From NCBI RefSeq assembly GCF_033568475.1, contig NC_133121.1:24783374-24847373 (forward strand): 64,000 nucleotides of DNA, given 5' to 3'. This DNA comes from Henckelia pumila. Lineage: Eukaryota > Streptophyta > Magnoliopsida > Lamiales > Gesneriaceae. A program made the translations under genes and the position numbers. Under the pieces are notes generated by a model. It saw only the letters and a program-made list of their open reading frames with translations. It was not told where the DNA came from and did no database searches. Positions 48,851-60,786 of the stretch are shown here, piece after piece (position 1 is the stretch's first letter; the number at the start of each line of letters is the position of its first letter).

Positions 48851-49301
48851 CTCCTAGCTGATGCAGTTTAATGAGCAATCACGCCTCTCCATCAATTCTC
48901 ATGGCTCATCTATGCGCACTCCCTCTTTGTCCCTATACATTACGAGTTCTATTTTGCTTGCTTTGAGCTTTACGTTTGTGTTTTAATTGTGTGCATGTCT
49001 TATTTTTCAGGTTAATATGGACGTTCATGTTGTGTTTTATCTATCTATGCACCATTTTCCCCTGATGGTTTATTTGGTGGAGTATGAGAAGTCGAAAAAA
49101 AAATTTCTATCCATGGAGATCGAGATGATGACATCGAGTACTGATGCTCGGTGTCGAAGGTACGCGTCCCGTGTCCCTTGTTATTTGTATTGTTTTAATC
49201 ATTAGGGACAATGATTATATTAAGTTTGGGGGGATGAATCATTTTGTGCAATGATTTAGTTGATTAGTTGAGTTTTATCGTGTGCTTCATAGATAAAATG
49301 T

Positions 49302-49339
49302 TGAGTTGAGTTGAGTTGAGTTGAGTTGAGTTGAGTTGA
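49302..49339 (+). repeat. (GAGTT)n pentanucleotide repeat
   Basis: About seven units of TTGAG/GAGTT in a row. Confidence 0.95.
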
Positions 49340-50732
49340 AAAGAAGTCGAGAAAGAAATGGATGCATGGCTGAAAAATTTTTGTTTTGTGCTATAACTAA
49401 AATCCATGATTGTCTGTCTATCTGACAAATATTTTTGAAAAAATGAAACCAAGTGAATGAACTATTTCTTATATACTCTGTTATTAATACTTGAATCTGA
49501 TTTTTGAAACATACAGACATAGATATGATTGAGGCATTGTTTGGATTTTTTGGGCCTGATTTTATTGAAAAAATTTATCCTTATTTGCCTATTTGAGCTT
49601 ACACGTTTATTAGTACATTGAGGTACGGAATAATCTAAAATTCTTGTTGGAAAATCATCGTTAACTGCTGATGATTATCTTTTCTGCACTGATCGATATT
49701 TGTATGAATTAATTATGGATTGAGACTTGTCTAGAACTAGTTCAAACACTCTTCGAGGCGAAATACGGGCAAAACTGAGATTAGGAATGATTTAAGCGAT
49801 TTTTCTGAATTCGTTTGAGCTTTTCAAGCTACCCATTAATACATGTTATCCCTAGTACCTTATTTGAGCTTTATTGAAAATCGAATGGCATGCGTGTAAA
49901 CGTGTGAATAAACCCCCATTCGTCATTATTTCAAGGTCCTACATTGACTACCTAATTAGCTTATACACTAATTCCTACCTTTAAGGGAGTAATTTGAATG
50001 TTAAATTGTTTTATGCTCCTAGTTGATATTTGTGAAAATGGAATGGTGTGGTGGATGAATTGAAAAGATGAAAAGAGGTAGTAGAAAGAAAAACAAATTG
50101 AAAAAGTTGTTAAAAAAGTTGACAAATCAAAAATTTGTGAAAGAATTAAGTGTTAAAGTGTGAAAGAAAAGGATTTGAAATTAGAGTTTAAGCATGAATA
50201 TAAATTATTCCTTAATTTGAATTCTTATCCTTTATTTATAGCCATGAGCCAGACCTTACATTATAAGCTGAATAAGTCCTATTGACCGAGTCTCAGTTGC
50301 CCAATATACTAGTGGAGAAGAGTTGCGAGAATTTAGCCTATGGACTGTTGATTGATGCTTTTAATGATTATGAATTTTGATCGAAACATGCACACACGCT
50401 TATTCGTTTTATTTACCTGATTGTGAGTGTTTTTGATAGATATCCTTGATTTGATCCTATTCTACCCTGAAAATTCCTCATGATCTATGAATGTTTGAAT
50501 TGAACTTGGATAAGGGTGTTTTGAACTTGAGTTGCGGAGATTGTGAGTTTATGAGGTTATTTTGTTATGGCTGAAAAATTTCAAGTGTTAAGTGGGTGTG
50601 ACATTATTGGATTTGAATTTATTGTTGAGGTCATTGCTCCATAATATTTATTGACTATTCTTGTTGGTTTGATAGAATGAGTTTTTAGAGATTATTTGTT
50701 TTGAATAGTTTTGCTCGGGACTAGCAAAAGTC

Positions 50733-50748
50733 TAAGTTTGGGGGTATT
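50733..50748 (+). other. Polypurine tract of Athila-2
   Basis: TAAGTTTGGGGGTATT directly before the 3' LTR start TGATAAGTG. Confidence 0.85.
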
Positions 50749-52132
50749 TGATAAGTGTATTTTATACACTTAATTTATATATGATTTTAATTGTTAAATA
50801 TTTGTTTCGAGCAGATTTATGCCTGGATTTTATTGTTTTTGTGTTTGTAGAAGAGTATGGAGATTTATTTGGAAAAGAGAATAAAAATGATATTTGTGAG
50901 AAAATGGAGAAAGAAATTAAAAGGAGAAAAGAAAAGAATAAAAGAAAGGAAGAGAAAAGAAAGAAGAAAAGAACGTACAGAAGACTTAATGTGCTTTGTA
51001 AATGGGCCAATTGGTTGGCGCTAAAACTTAGCGCTTAAGGGAAAGCTATCGCGCAAGTGTGTGAAGCGAGAGAATTGAAGCCAGAGCCCTATGCGCGCCC
51101 TCCTGGGTTTTTAAGTGCCCGAGCGTCGCTATCAGTGTTTTAATCGGAAAAGAAACTTTCTATTATCTTGGGCTTTTGAGTACGCTATAAAAAGAGATTT
51201 TTTTAGTCTGAGATGGGAAGGGCCGCCACAATATTTTACACGCACATCAGAGATTGATCGTGAAGATTTCTGGGAAGAAATCTGGAGCTTTAATCTGAAG
51301 AACAAAGACGGATTTTGATAGACCGGACACGGCGTCGACGACGGATTTGTTTTTTTTATCTTTATTTATTTATTTATGAATATATGTTTGGATTTTTGAA
51401 CATGTTTTGTTTTATTCAAAATTTTATTATGAACTAAATTTTTAGAGTCTAGAGGTCAGATGGAACCTGGTTGAGACGCTTTCATGAATTTTTTATTTTA
51501 TTGAATTGAGTTTTGTTTCTAGATTAATTGTTTTTTCTAGAATTGATTGTTTTTTCAATTATCTGATCAATAATTGATTTGTTATATTTATTTGAAATCA
51601 TTGCTCGGGAGAGGAAATTTTGAATAGGACATTAGAAACTACACTGTTAATTATTTATACAGCTCGGGAGAGTGTATGATTTTAACAGAGCTTTTAAAAA
51701 GAACATTGTTTTGTGATAGATCACTGCGATAAATTCTTAATAGGAATATTGGAATTGAATTGTAGTTGATAAACATTATTTATTGCTCGGGAGAGGAAAA
51801 TAATAAACTTAAGTGTTCTTGGCTATTAATTGACTGAAATTCATGAAGATTAATTATTTAGGATTGACTGTTGTTGAAACCAGGTGAAATCTATACCTCT
51901 AGACCATTTTTCTCTGATTGATATTATCTGAAAGTTGTGTGCGTGCTATAAAATCTTCTTGATTATTTTTATTTATTTCAAAATTCTCAAATTTTGATTT
52001 TCTAGATAAATTTTGGACTATTCTATTTACAAGTACTAAATATTTTCATTTTACTCCATGTGGGATCGATATCTGATTTAATCACTATATTAAAACTTGA
52101 CACTCGTACGCTTGTGAGGAATTTTCATAACA
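50749..52132 (+). repeat. Athila-2 3' LTR
   Basis: Partner of 44262-45646, 1384 bp, with the same polypurine stretch, GCGC words and TATA box. Followed by target copy TGATC at 52133-52137. Confidence 0.95.
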
Positions 52133-52137
52133 TGATC

Positions 52138-53662
52138 CCTTACCATAAAATTTCCATTCATCAGCCATATCAAGTCTGAATCTTACAATCTTCTGAAAAC
52201 AGTCAACTGTAGCTCTGTACTTGGTTAGCATATCGATACCGATAATACAATCAAAATCAGACAAACCGAGTACAACACAATCAACCTCAATCTCATGACC
52301 CTCAGACTGTAATATACAATTTCTTACAGACTTCACTGATATGATACCTCTTCCCAACGGAGATGAAATAGATGCTACAGTAGCTAAAGGTTCAACAGGA
52401 AACTCGTGTAATGCAACAAATTGCTCAGAAATAAATGTGTGTGATGCACCAGTATCAAATAAGACATAGGCAGGATAACCATAAAGGAAACAGTTACCTG
52501 TAATCACATCATTAGGCGCCGCTTGTGCTTGCTCCTCAGTCAATGCAAACACCCTAGCCTGCTGCCTTGGAGGTTGATTCACTGACTGATCTCCACCTCC
52601 TCCTACTCTACCATGTGCTGCTGGTTGTGGTTGAAATGAATGCACAGAATATCCTGATTGAGCCACTAGTCTCGATGATCCAGTACCCTGTGCACATCCA
52701 GAACCACGCTGTGGGCAGACTCGTGCAAAATGACCTGTCTGATTGCAAATGTGACAAGTACCAAAAACTCCTCGGCATTGTTCACTAGTATGACGTCCTC
52801 CACACTTGGTACAGTATACTTCAGACCTCTGTCCAACTCTCGACTGTTTGGATCCACTTGAACTAGAAGAGCTACCACCTGGACGCTTAAACTGTTTGCT
52901 TTTGCCCTTAAAGAAATTTTTCTTACCACTACTACTACCTCCAACATCAAATCGAGGTGGTGGTGGAATCTGTGGCTGCTCTTGCGGTTGTCTCATTGGC
53001 TGTGGCACAAACTGTGCTCCTCGTTGCCTCAGTATTCCTGCTTCAGCCCCCTTTGCACGATTCAGAGCATCGGCAAAGTTATTCGGTCATCCCGAATTGA
53101 CAAGAGTGAACACGTCAGGATTCAAGTCATTGATGAATTGATCGGCTTGAGCTTCATCACTAACAGCAATATGTGGAGCAAACTTCAACAAGCTAGTGAA
53201 CTTTGCAACATATTCTTCGATATTTAACTGTCCCTGTTGCAAACTTGCAAACTCTACCCCTTTGTCCTTTCGATAAGAAACATGAAAGAACCGTTGATAG
53301 AAAGCAGTTCGAAATACTAACCAGGTAATAACAGTACCTTGCTGTTCAAACGCTCTCTTCGTCACTATCCACCAACTCTTTGCAAGGCCATGTAGTTGAT
53401 GAATCACCAGTCTCACACGAAGATCATCATTATAGTCAAGGAATTCAAATAACTGCTCGATATCCTCAAGCCAATTCTCACACTCAACAGAATTTTCAGT
53501 TCCTTGCAACGTTGGTGGTTTAAATGACTGGAATCGTTTCAGAAGTTTCTCCATCGGATTAGCATCACCAAACACATCAGCACAAGTACTACTCTGTCCA
53601 TGTTCAGGTGTTGTCACTGGTATCTGTGCAGCATTAGTCTGCTCTGGCTGATTCATTGCCAA
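52138..53662 (-). pseudogene. Tekay-like gag and aspartic protease
   Basis: From ATG 53662: MAMNQPEQTNAAQ, capsid wording PMEKLLKRFQSFKPPTLQG, WLEDIEQLFEFLDYNDDLRV and FYQRFFHVSYRKDKGVEF. An in-frame TGA near 53084 replaces a Trp codon (LVNSG, stop, PNNFADAL). Nucleocapsid knuckles CTKCGGRHTSEQC and CHICNQTGHFARVC follow (both C-x2-C-x4-H-x4-C). Protease active site FDTGASHTFIS at about 52440-52470, then DFDCIIGIDML. It ends YGKGS at 52138, where Athila-2 entered; the rest is at 44256 and below. Confidence 0.93.
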
Positions 53663-53970
53663 AGTCTGTCTAGTAGTCGGTGCTGGTCAGGGAGGCATAT
53701 CTGATAATCAAACAGATTAGTGTACAATTCATCATCATATCATAACACAAGTCTGTTTCAGTCCCTCCTCTAATAAGCACACAATGCCTTCTCAAGAGAT
53801 CGAGTTCTGATTTAATTGCAGTCTAACATGCTTCCACTGATATCAGATAACAGATAACATGAAAATCTTAAAGCTGTAAATCAATTCAGATAATAAACAT
53901 GCTTCAAGAATAAATCAGAATAGAAGACTCGATCTACCCCGCTCATCTATTCTCAGTCCGAGAAACTTAA

Positions 53971-53983
53971 AGCTTTGATACCA
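53971..53983 (-). other. Primer-binding site of the Tekay-like element, tRNA-Met-like
   Basis: The - strand reads TGGTATCAAAGCT five bases inside the 5' LTR, one base off the usual TGGTATCAGAGC. Confidence 0.8.
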
Positions 53984-53988
53984 CCTGT

Positions 53989-54378
53989 TGTAGGGACCTC
54001 GGGTTGCTAATCTCATCTTAGGAAAATTAACGATTAATAAACAATTAATCATGTATTTAAAAGAATACTCAAACCAAATAAAAAAAAAATTTAAATATTG
54101 CACCTCGCTCGATCGGTTAAATCCTACCGATCGAGCGAGCTGGAAATCCCATTTCTCGGGTCTGAGCATATTTTGGTCTCGCTCGAGCGGTCAAATCCTA
54201 CCGATCGAGCGAGCTCAACAATTCTTTTTTTTGCATTTTTAAGGCCTCGCTCGATCGGTTAAATCCTACCGATCGAGCGGCCTCTCTGCCCAGAAAAATC
54301 TGCAGAAACACTTATGTTGTCAAGACTTGGAAAATTAATCCAAAACCAACTCAAACATGGTTTATCAATTCTGGAACA

Positions 54379-54418
<40 letters not shown>

Positions 54419-56073
54419 GTCTCAAGCATCAATTCATGTGATTATTACATCAAACGAATAGTAACAAAGCATCAAAACCATAAGCTACACAAAGTGTACT
54501 TCAAGTCATAATTCTTCTACAAATTTGATGCTAGTCCAACTATCATGCATCATCTAAAACCCGAGTCCTCACTTGCTAAATCTCGCTCCCAAGCTATCAA
54601 TATCGTCGTTGACTAGCTCCTGCCCCCTCTGTTGCCATGCACACATACAAAATAAAGCAACAGCCGGATAAACTCCGGTGAGAAATCATTCCAAGTATAA
54701 TCGACATATATAAAGCGTTAAATAAATCATATCGACTCTATTTATAATTGACTCAACAATAGAGTAAATAATGCATATATCGATTAAGAATTGATTCATA
54801 TAACGTCGTGTGCCATCAAGATTCGTAAACGATCTTGACATGGATATCCATCTATCGAAATCATTTCGGATTCGAAAATAAGGTCAACCTCCGACCTTGG
54901 CATAGAACCAATTCAATAACATCTCGTATCATAATCATATCGACTCAAATCAAAGATCCACTACCTGGGATGGATCGACAACATCAAAATCAAATCAAAA
55001 AATAAACAAGTATGTGGTTTTGGCGGGACAACTCAAGAATAGTCGATCTTGAGTTTCAAACTCCCTAACTCGTGATGTCGTCATTATACCTTCGTATATC
55101 TCAGTTCAGACTACTTCGAATCTGAAATATAACATCAAAACATATATATCAGAATTCATTCAATCTTACCAATTCAAAATCGAAACAAAATCATCATCAG
55201 ATCGTCAATCAATATTTTTTTCAAACCTCGACTTCCTCTTATTTGATTCAACTCGGCGTCTTGATTTGTTAGCCTTCAAAATCAACTGAAACTGAACAAT
55301 AAAAATTCTATAACACCATCAACATCTAAACAAACAGCTCAGCTCAGACATAGGCTATCAAAATATTCTCAAAACTCTAATCGACGGCATAGCGATTGAA
55401 ACTCGGTAACCGACGAAATATCGAAATCATTTCTAATTACTCAAATTCTTCATACGTATACTCAAGTCCATAAAACATCATCCAAATCATTTTATCAGCA
55501 GCCATAATAATAGATAAACATGCTGGACTCGTGACTGAAGAAATATAACATAAACTATTCAATCCGGTTTTGAATATACGAACGATAGAATGCCAAGAAC
55601 AAGTTCATAATATCAGAATCTGATCTCTGCCAAATACTGATTCTGAAACCTAAATAAAACATCACAATACTTACACAAGATCGAAGCCCTCGTCGCAAGG
55701 ATTCCAAAACAATTTACGGAATCAAAATCGGATAACCGAAGCAAAAGATACAAGGATTTAAAGATCAATAGCAAATGAAGAAGATGGGCTCTCGGCTTTG
55801 CTCTGTTCTTTCCTTCTTCTATTTCTGAATTTTCATGTATGCTAGCGTAGTCATCAAAGACAAAATTGGATATATTCAAGAAAAATTGCAATTTAGTCCC
55901 TGACACTTCAAAAATTGCAATTCAGTTCTCGGCCCTTATTTTAATTCAATTTCAATCCTAAATAATTTAAGAATATTAGAATTTAAATCGAAACTCTAAA
56001 TATTCCCAAATTAAATATACTCGGATTAAAATTAAATAATCTCGGATTAAATTAAGTAATCTCGGGCCTTACA
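53989..56073 (-). repeat. Tekay-like 5' LTR (2085 bp)
   Basis: Partner of 39072-41134. The three CGCTCGATCGG hairpins are at 54105-54282, and the (TA)n run at 54383-54415 is longer than in the other LTR. Followed by target copy AGAAT at 56074-56078. Confidence 0.95.
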
Positions 56074-56078
56074 AGAAT

Positions 56079-56522
56079 TGTACTAATCACACTAAGAGCT
56101 GGACATTTATATGCTAACTTGAAAAAGTGCGTATTTTGTAAACAAGAACTTGTGTTTCTTGGTTTTGTGGTAAGTGCACAAGGGGTGCGAGTTGATGGAA
56201 AAAATGTAAGTGCTATTCTAGATTGGCCAATGCCTACTTCTATTGGTCAACTTTGAAGTTTTCATGGACTTTCAAGCTTCTACATGAGGTTTGTAAAAGA
56301 TTTCAGCACTATAGCGGCACCTATGACTATGGTGATCAAGAAGAACGTTCCATTCTATTGGGACGAGGAGCAAGAGAAGTCTTTCAATAATATAAGCAAA
56401 AAATAATTAATGCTCCTTTACTTGTTTTACCTGATTTTGCTAATACTTTTGAAATTGAATGTGATGCATCAGTTGTAGTAATTGAAGGTGTTTTGGTGCA
56501 AGGAGGAAGGTCAGTTGCTTAC
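56079..56522 (+). pseudogene. Reina-like RT/RNase H fragment, right part
   Basis: Continues from 39071: VLITLRAGHLYANLKKCVFC, ELVFLGFVVSAQGVRVDGK, a stop, then [20 protein letters not shown] and, after a frameshift, an RNase H start with GGRSVAYCS. It stops at 56522, where a further LTR begins (TGTAGTAACCCGG). Confidence 0.88.
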
Positions 56523-56950
56523 TGTAGTAACCCGGTCCCATTTTACAAAGATTAATAGGTTAAACATGATTAAAGGATTTTAATATGATCAAATTGACCA
56601 AAAAATCAGATCCAGAATGTCCAATAATAGTTAGTGGACTTAATTGTGCTCTGGTAGTTCGGATGGTCCGAACCACATAGCTTATGAGGATCGGATGGTC
56701 CGAAGTGTTCGGAAGCTCCGATCGTTCCCAGCCAGGTGTCCAAGGGTGAGGTCAGCGTGATGACATCATTAGGGTTGATCGGTGCTCCGATCTGAGTACG
56801 GAAGTTCCGAACTAGAGCCTAGTGACACTTGTCGAAAACTCGTTACACGTGGTGTTTGATGCAGATCAGAAGCTCCGAAGGTGCTGATCGGAAGCTCCGA
56901 TCTTGGCCTATAAATATGGGGTACGAGAGGCCATTTTCTTGCACCATTTC
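56523..56950 (+). repeat. U3/TATA part of an LTR inserted in the Reina-like fragment
   Basis: Starts TGTAGTAACCCGGTCCC. Carries seven TCGGA-N3-TCCGA words (56655-56910) and a TATA box CCTATAAATATGG at 56907-56919. Similar to the - strand fragment at 28491-29056. Interrupted at 56951 by another LTR start, and I could not find its continuation. Confidence 0.7.
56650..56910. repeat. Array of TCGGA-N3-TCCGA palindromic words
   Basis: Seven copies, for example TTCGGATGGTCCGAAC, TTCGGAAGCTCCGATC, GATCGGTGCTCCGATC, TACGGAAGTTCCGAAC and ATCGGAAGCTCCGATC. The last copy ends about 7 bases before the TATA box. Confidence 0.93.
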
Positions 56951-58900
56951 TGTAAGGCTCGGGATTATTTAATTTTAATTCGAGAATATTTAATTTGGGA
57001 ATATTTGAAGTTTAGAATTAAATTCTAATATTCTTAAATGAATAAGGATTGAAATTGAATTAAATAGCTTTTCAAGGGACTGATTTGCAAATAGTGGAAA
57101 ATTGAGGGGCTAAAATGCAATTTTCAGATTTAGTAGAAGACACATGGCTTATTTATGGAATTGAACGTGTATTTGCATCAAATTCATCAGATTTGCAGCA
57201 ACAAAAATCTAGAGAAGAGGGAAAGAAGAACTCAAGCCATATTTTCATCTTAAATCTTCATTATCTCAAGATCCGACCAACCGATTTTCATTCCGGGATT
57301 AGTTCTACGATCCTCTCTTCACAAGCTTCGATTTTGTGTAAGTATTTTGATGATTCAATATGTTTTAAGATTTGGTATGTGGGGAAATCAGATTATGTTT
57401 ATAGATATGTGTTAGTGAGACTACACGTATTGTTTTATTAAAAACCAAATCGAAGAAGGGATGTCGTTTGTATGTGATATGAAATAACAGCAAGTATTTA
57501 GAAATTTATAGCTGCTGATATGCTGGTATATTGATGTATTTTTCTGGTATATCATGTATTTGAAGTTGGTTGGGATGTAAGATTGATTAGATTTCAGTTT
57601 CGGTTACCGATTCCGTATCGTTACGCCGCCAGTTCAAGATTTGCTAGAATTTGCATCAACTTGATTGAGTTGTGTTAGCTGTGAGTTCTTGCTGTTGTTT
57701 CTCAATTATATATGTTGTGATTTTAGATTAGAACAAGGGACATCGAACTCGAAAAGTCCAACTTCGAATCGGGTTAGACAAGAACAAGGTTTGAAACCAA
57801 TTGACTTTGAAGAATTGAGTTGGAAAGTTGAGCAAATTTTAAGATATGTTCTTGATGTTATGTTTTCAGATTTGAAGTACTTTCAGACTCGACAAATAAA
57901 GGTATAAATCGATACAACCTTGAAAAGACAGAATATTCGAGATAGATACAATTCTCGAATTCCCTTAAACCACATACTTATATGCCTAGTTGATTTACTT
58001 GTTTGTATGCATACTTGACCTTGCTTGTTTAGCATGAATTGTATGTATGGCTTTGGCTTGTTATATATTGATTTGCATTAGTTTTGTATGCAATCCTTTT
58101 GAGCCAAAACCAACACGCATAGAGGGCCTCGCGGCCTAGATTGCAATTGACGTTTGGTAAGTTGTAGTAAGTGGCAAGGGATATAGATTTAATCCTAGAG
58201 CTAGATGACTTACCATAATTGTACCAAAGTCAGGGGATTTAAGATGTTTGACCCACCTCGAGAGGGAGAGTCGGTGGTTAGTTAAATATTTTATTCCCCG
58301 GGATCCCAAGAACCAAGAACTCTTTGTTTCAGACTTGATATCCTTTTCTTTGAAACATGCATTGTGTTTTTGTTTAAGCCTTATAGCATGTTCATATCGT
58401 TTATACTGGGAATTATGTTTCTCACCGAAATTATCCGGCTATTGCTTTGTTTGTATGTGTGTATGGCAATAGGTGGGGCAAGATCGAGTCAACAACGACA
58501 AGGATAGATCGAGATAAAGCTTAGCATGTGAGGACTCGGGTTTTTAAGCAAGGGAACATGTATTATGAATTGTGTAATGTTAGAAAGAAACAAGAGTTTT
58601 GTATATATGTTGTACTCGTTGAATACTAGAGTATAAGCTTGATTTTCTTGTAGTAGTATCACTAGATGAATGTGATATAGACTTATGAACATATGTAGAT
58701 CTTGTTCTTGGTATTGATACATGTTTTAGACTTGTAAAATATGGATTAGAATGGATTGGAATGATCAATTTTTGCAGCTGGAAACAGGGGAAAGAGTCTG
58801 CTCAGAGTTGTGCTCGGTCTGTTCTTTTTGGCAGAATCGTGTTTAAGCAAATTATTTCAAAACAAGTTGTTAGATCAGTTTAGTTATAACAGAAACTGAG
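56951..58900 (+). repeat. Diverged Tekay-family LTR fragment, plus strand
   Basis: Starts TGTAAGGCTCGGGATTATTTAATTTTAAT, clearly related to the - strand LTRs at 39-41 and 54-56 kb, and shares later segments: CAACGACGACAAGGATAG-like, and GTGAGGACTCGGGTTTT at 58527-58543. The 3' end is lost or diverged near 58.9 kb. Confidence 0.75.
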
Positions 58901-58929
58901 GAAGCTTTTTTGACTGGGGGCTTAAATTT

Positions 58930-59815
58930 TGAAGTTTCTTGCGCACGAATTAAAGACCGGAAAAGAGCTTTTCATGAGATAATATATTTTATAAGAGAAC
59001 AGGTGAGGAACCTGGGAGGACTTTGGATGATTTTTCAACAGCGGTTAGGAGAAAGCTGACTCACGCACCATAGCTGAGATCTTTCTTCTTCTTCTTTTAT
59101 TTATTTTATTTCATGCATTCAAACATAATATTTTTGTCTAATTTTGATTTTATTGAGTTGTTTTATTTTTTACTAGAGTCGTGATAGAGCCAAACTATTA
59201 TCGTTGTTTGCATATTAGATCAATTCATATTTAGGTTTATTTTTCGTTATTGATTGACGTTTGCTTAAATTTATTACATTTAATCTGGTCAATTTGTTGC
59301 ATATGTGTTATTTGATCTCGACTCAAAAGAGGAAAAAAATTGCTTCAAAACATATATATTGATCAACATATGGTTAAACTTACTAGAAATGATATTCGAT
59401 TTTAGTTATGCAACATCATGCGAAAACTGGGATTCAACAGTTGTGAATGTGTTTTTGTTTAATTAAATGTAATTAGAAATAATTGGATTGATAAATAAAA
59501 ATAAGATTATTAATATAAATAAATCAATAATTAAAATAAAAATTTTGTCGACATTTAATAGATTAAATCTAATACGTGAAAATAATTGATATTTGATCGA
59601 TACATTTGTATATTTCGGATCATTTTCTTGAAATTTGATTTTTTTTTCTAAGTTTAATCCTTCATTTAATTTAATTGCAGCTTTGATTTAGAATAATTTA
59701 GTTAATTTTGATTAGTTTAAATATTCATAAAAATCATTTTTTTATTTATGTTAGATTAAATTAATAATGTATGTCTTAGTAATTAGATAATCTTCTATGT
59801 AAGAACGACTTAAAC
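58930..59815 (+). repeat. Diverged Athila-like LTR (U5) fragment
   Basis: Resembles 27.70-28.40 kb: CTTTCTTCTTCTTCTTTTATT, then GATCAACATATGGTTAAACT, a decayed TAGAAATGATATTCGATTTTAG, and GCGAAAACTGGGATTC. No primer site or coding part remains. Confidence 0.55.
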
Positions 59816-60181
59816 TCAATCAAACTTTATTATAACAAGTCACCATGGCATACGCGATGCGTGTCCCGTAAATATATAATTTGGTAAAGACTCCAACTTG
59901 ATAAAGGTGCCGACAGAGGAAATTTGAGTTTGACGGAGAAAAAAAATGGAAGAGGGGGAAGGAGGTTAGAGGGAAAATCGATGAAAAAGTGGGAGGAAAT
60001 GAGACATAGAGAGAGTTTTTTTTAGTTAGTGTGGGGTATGGGGGTATAATGGAAAAATTTAAAAAAATTACCATGACACCAAAAACAATTTTTATAAGCC
60101 ACGCACACTTAATAATATAGTATAGATTTGACTTAATGAATTTGTTAGGATTCTCAACCGAAATCGTCGCTCAATTCTATA
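59816..60181. other. Non-coding sequence
   Basis: No supported gene. A purine-rich stretch at 59930-60030 produces a pseudo-ORF on the - strand. Confidence 0.5.
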
Positions 60182-60786
60182 CAGTGTTCTAAAAAGCTTG
60201 ATTAAGTCTCGCTTAATCTCGCTTAAGCTTGAAGCTTCACCAAAACGCTTCGCTTCGGCTAAAAGCGGTAAAAAAAACAATCAGACATAAGTTGACCATG
60301 TCAAGTGTCGTTAAATACGCTTAAATGTGGCTTTTCTAAAAACCAAAATTAATTAATAATACAAAAATAGATAATAAATTAGCGATTTTATTAGTGAATG
60401 ATTGTTAGCAATGTTAAAAATGAACAATATTGTATGGTTAAGTGTTACGATGATATAAATGCAGTACATATTGAGAATTTTACAGGTAATGTTTTAAATT
60501 AAACAAATTAATTTAGTTTATGTTCGATGACACGAGATATGAAATGAATGATGAAATAAATTAAATTAGAATATCAAAAAGAATTAATGCATTACACTTG
60601 AACTTATTATATTTATTTATTATTTAATCAGTTAAATTGTTTTAGATGACTAAAATTATAGTTTCAATTAAAAACGTTTTTTTACGCTTAAGAGTATGCT
60701 TAAGCTCGTAGTAATTGCGCTTAAGCTTAAAAAGCTTAAAGCTTGGCTTGCACGCTTCGACACGCTTCATGCTTTTTAGAACCTTG
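60182..60786. mobile_element. hAT-type MITE (605 bp)
   Basis: Terminal inverted repeats CAGTGTTCTAAAAAGC and, reversed, CAAGGTTCTAAAAAGC. Flanked by the 8-base duplication ATTCTATA/ATTCTAGA (60174-60181, 60787-60794, 7 of 8 match). The ends are rich in AAGCTT and CGCTTAAGC palindromes. No transposase. Confidence 0.85.

Larger units (their letters stand above)
47976..50732 (+). other. Non-coding 3' region of Athila-2
   Basis: About 2.8 kb without a supported gene. It holds the GCGC-word region (48160-48850), a (GAGTT)n run (49302-49339) and AT-rich sequence. Its start (AAAGTCGGGCTGACGAC, CTTGGGAGGCAACCCAAG) is a typical Athila post-integrase stretch. Confidence 0.7.
44262..52132 (+). mobile_element. 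Non-autonomous Athila element lacking RT, RNase H and integrase (7871 bp)
   Basis: LTRs 44262-45646 and 50749-52132 (1385 and 1384 bp, nearly identical), target duplication TGATC, tRNA-Asp-type primer site, gag and protease, and a polypurine tract. After the protease frame ends at 47975 the sequence goes straight into the non-coding 3' region (AAAGTCGGGCTGACGACTTTAAA), which in full elements follows integrase. There is no trace of RT, RNase H or integrase. It must have moved using proteins of another element. Confidence 0.95.
39072..56073 (-). mobile_element. Tekay-like Ty3/Gypsy chromovirus, split by an Athila element
   Basis: LTR-to-LTR element on the - strand with target duplication AGAAT (39067-39071, 56074-56078). 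Order: 5' LTR 53989-56073, tRNA-Met-like primer site, gag and protease (52138-53662), then after the nested element RT, RNase H, integrase with C-terminal chromodomain (41246-44256), polypurine tract, 3' LTR 39072-41134. Own length about 9.1 kb after removing the nested 7.9 kb. Only one stop (gag) and one frameshift (RNase H) were seen, so it was nearly intact. Confidence 0.95.

Noticed and set aside
59820..60074. Minus-strand 84-codon frame
   Set aside because: Pyrimidine-rich low-complexity translation next to LTR debris, with no domain.
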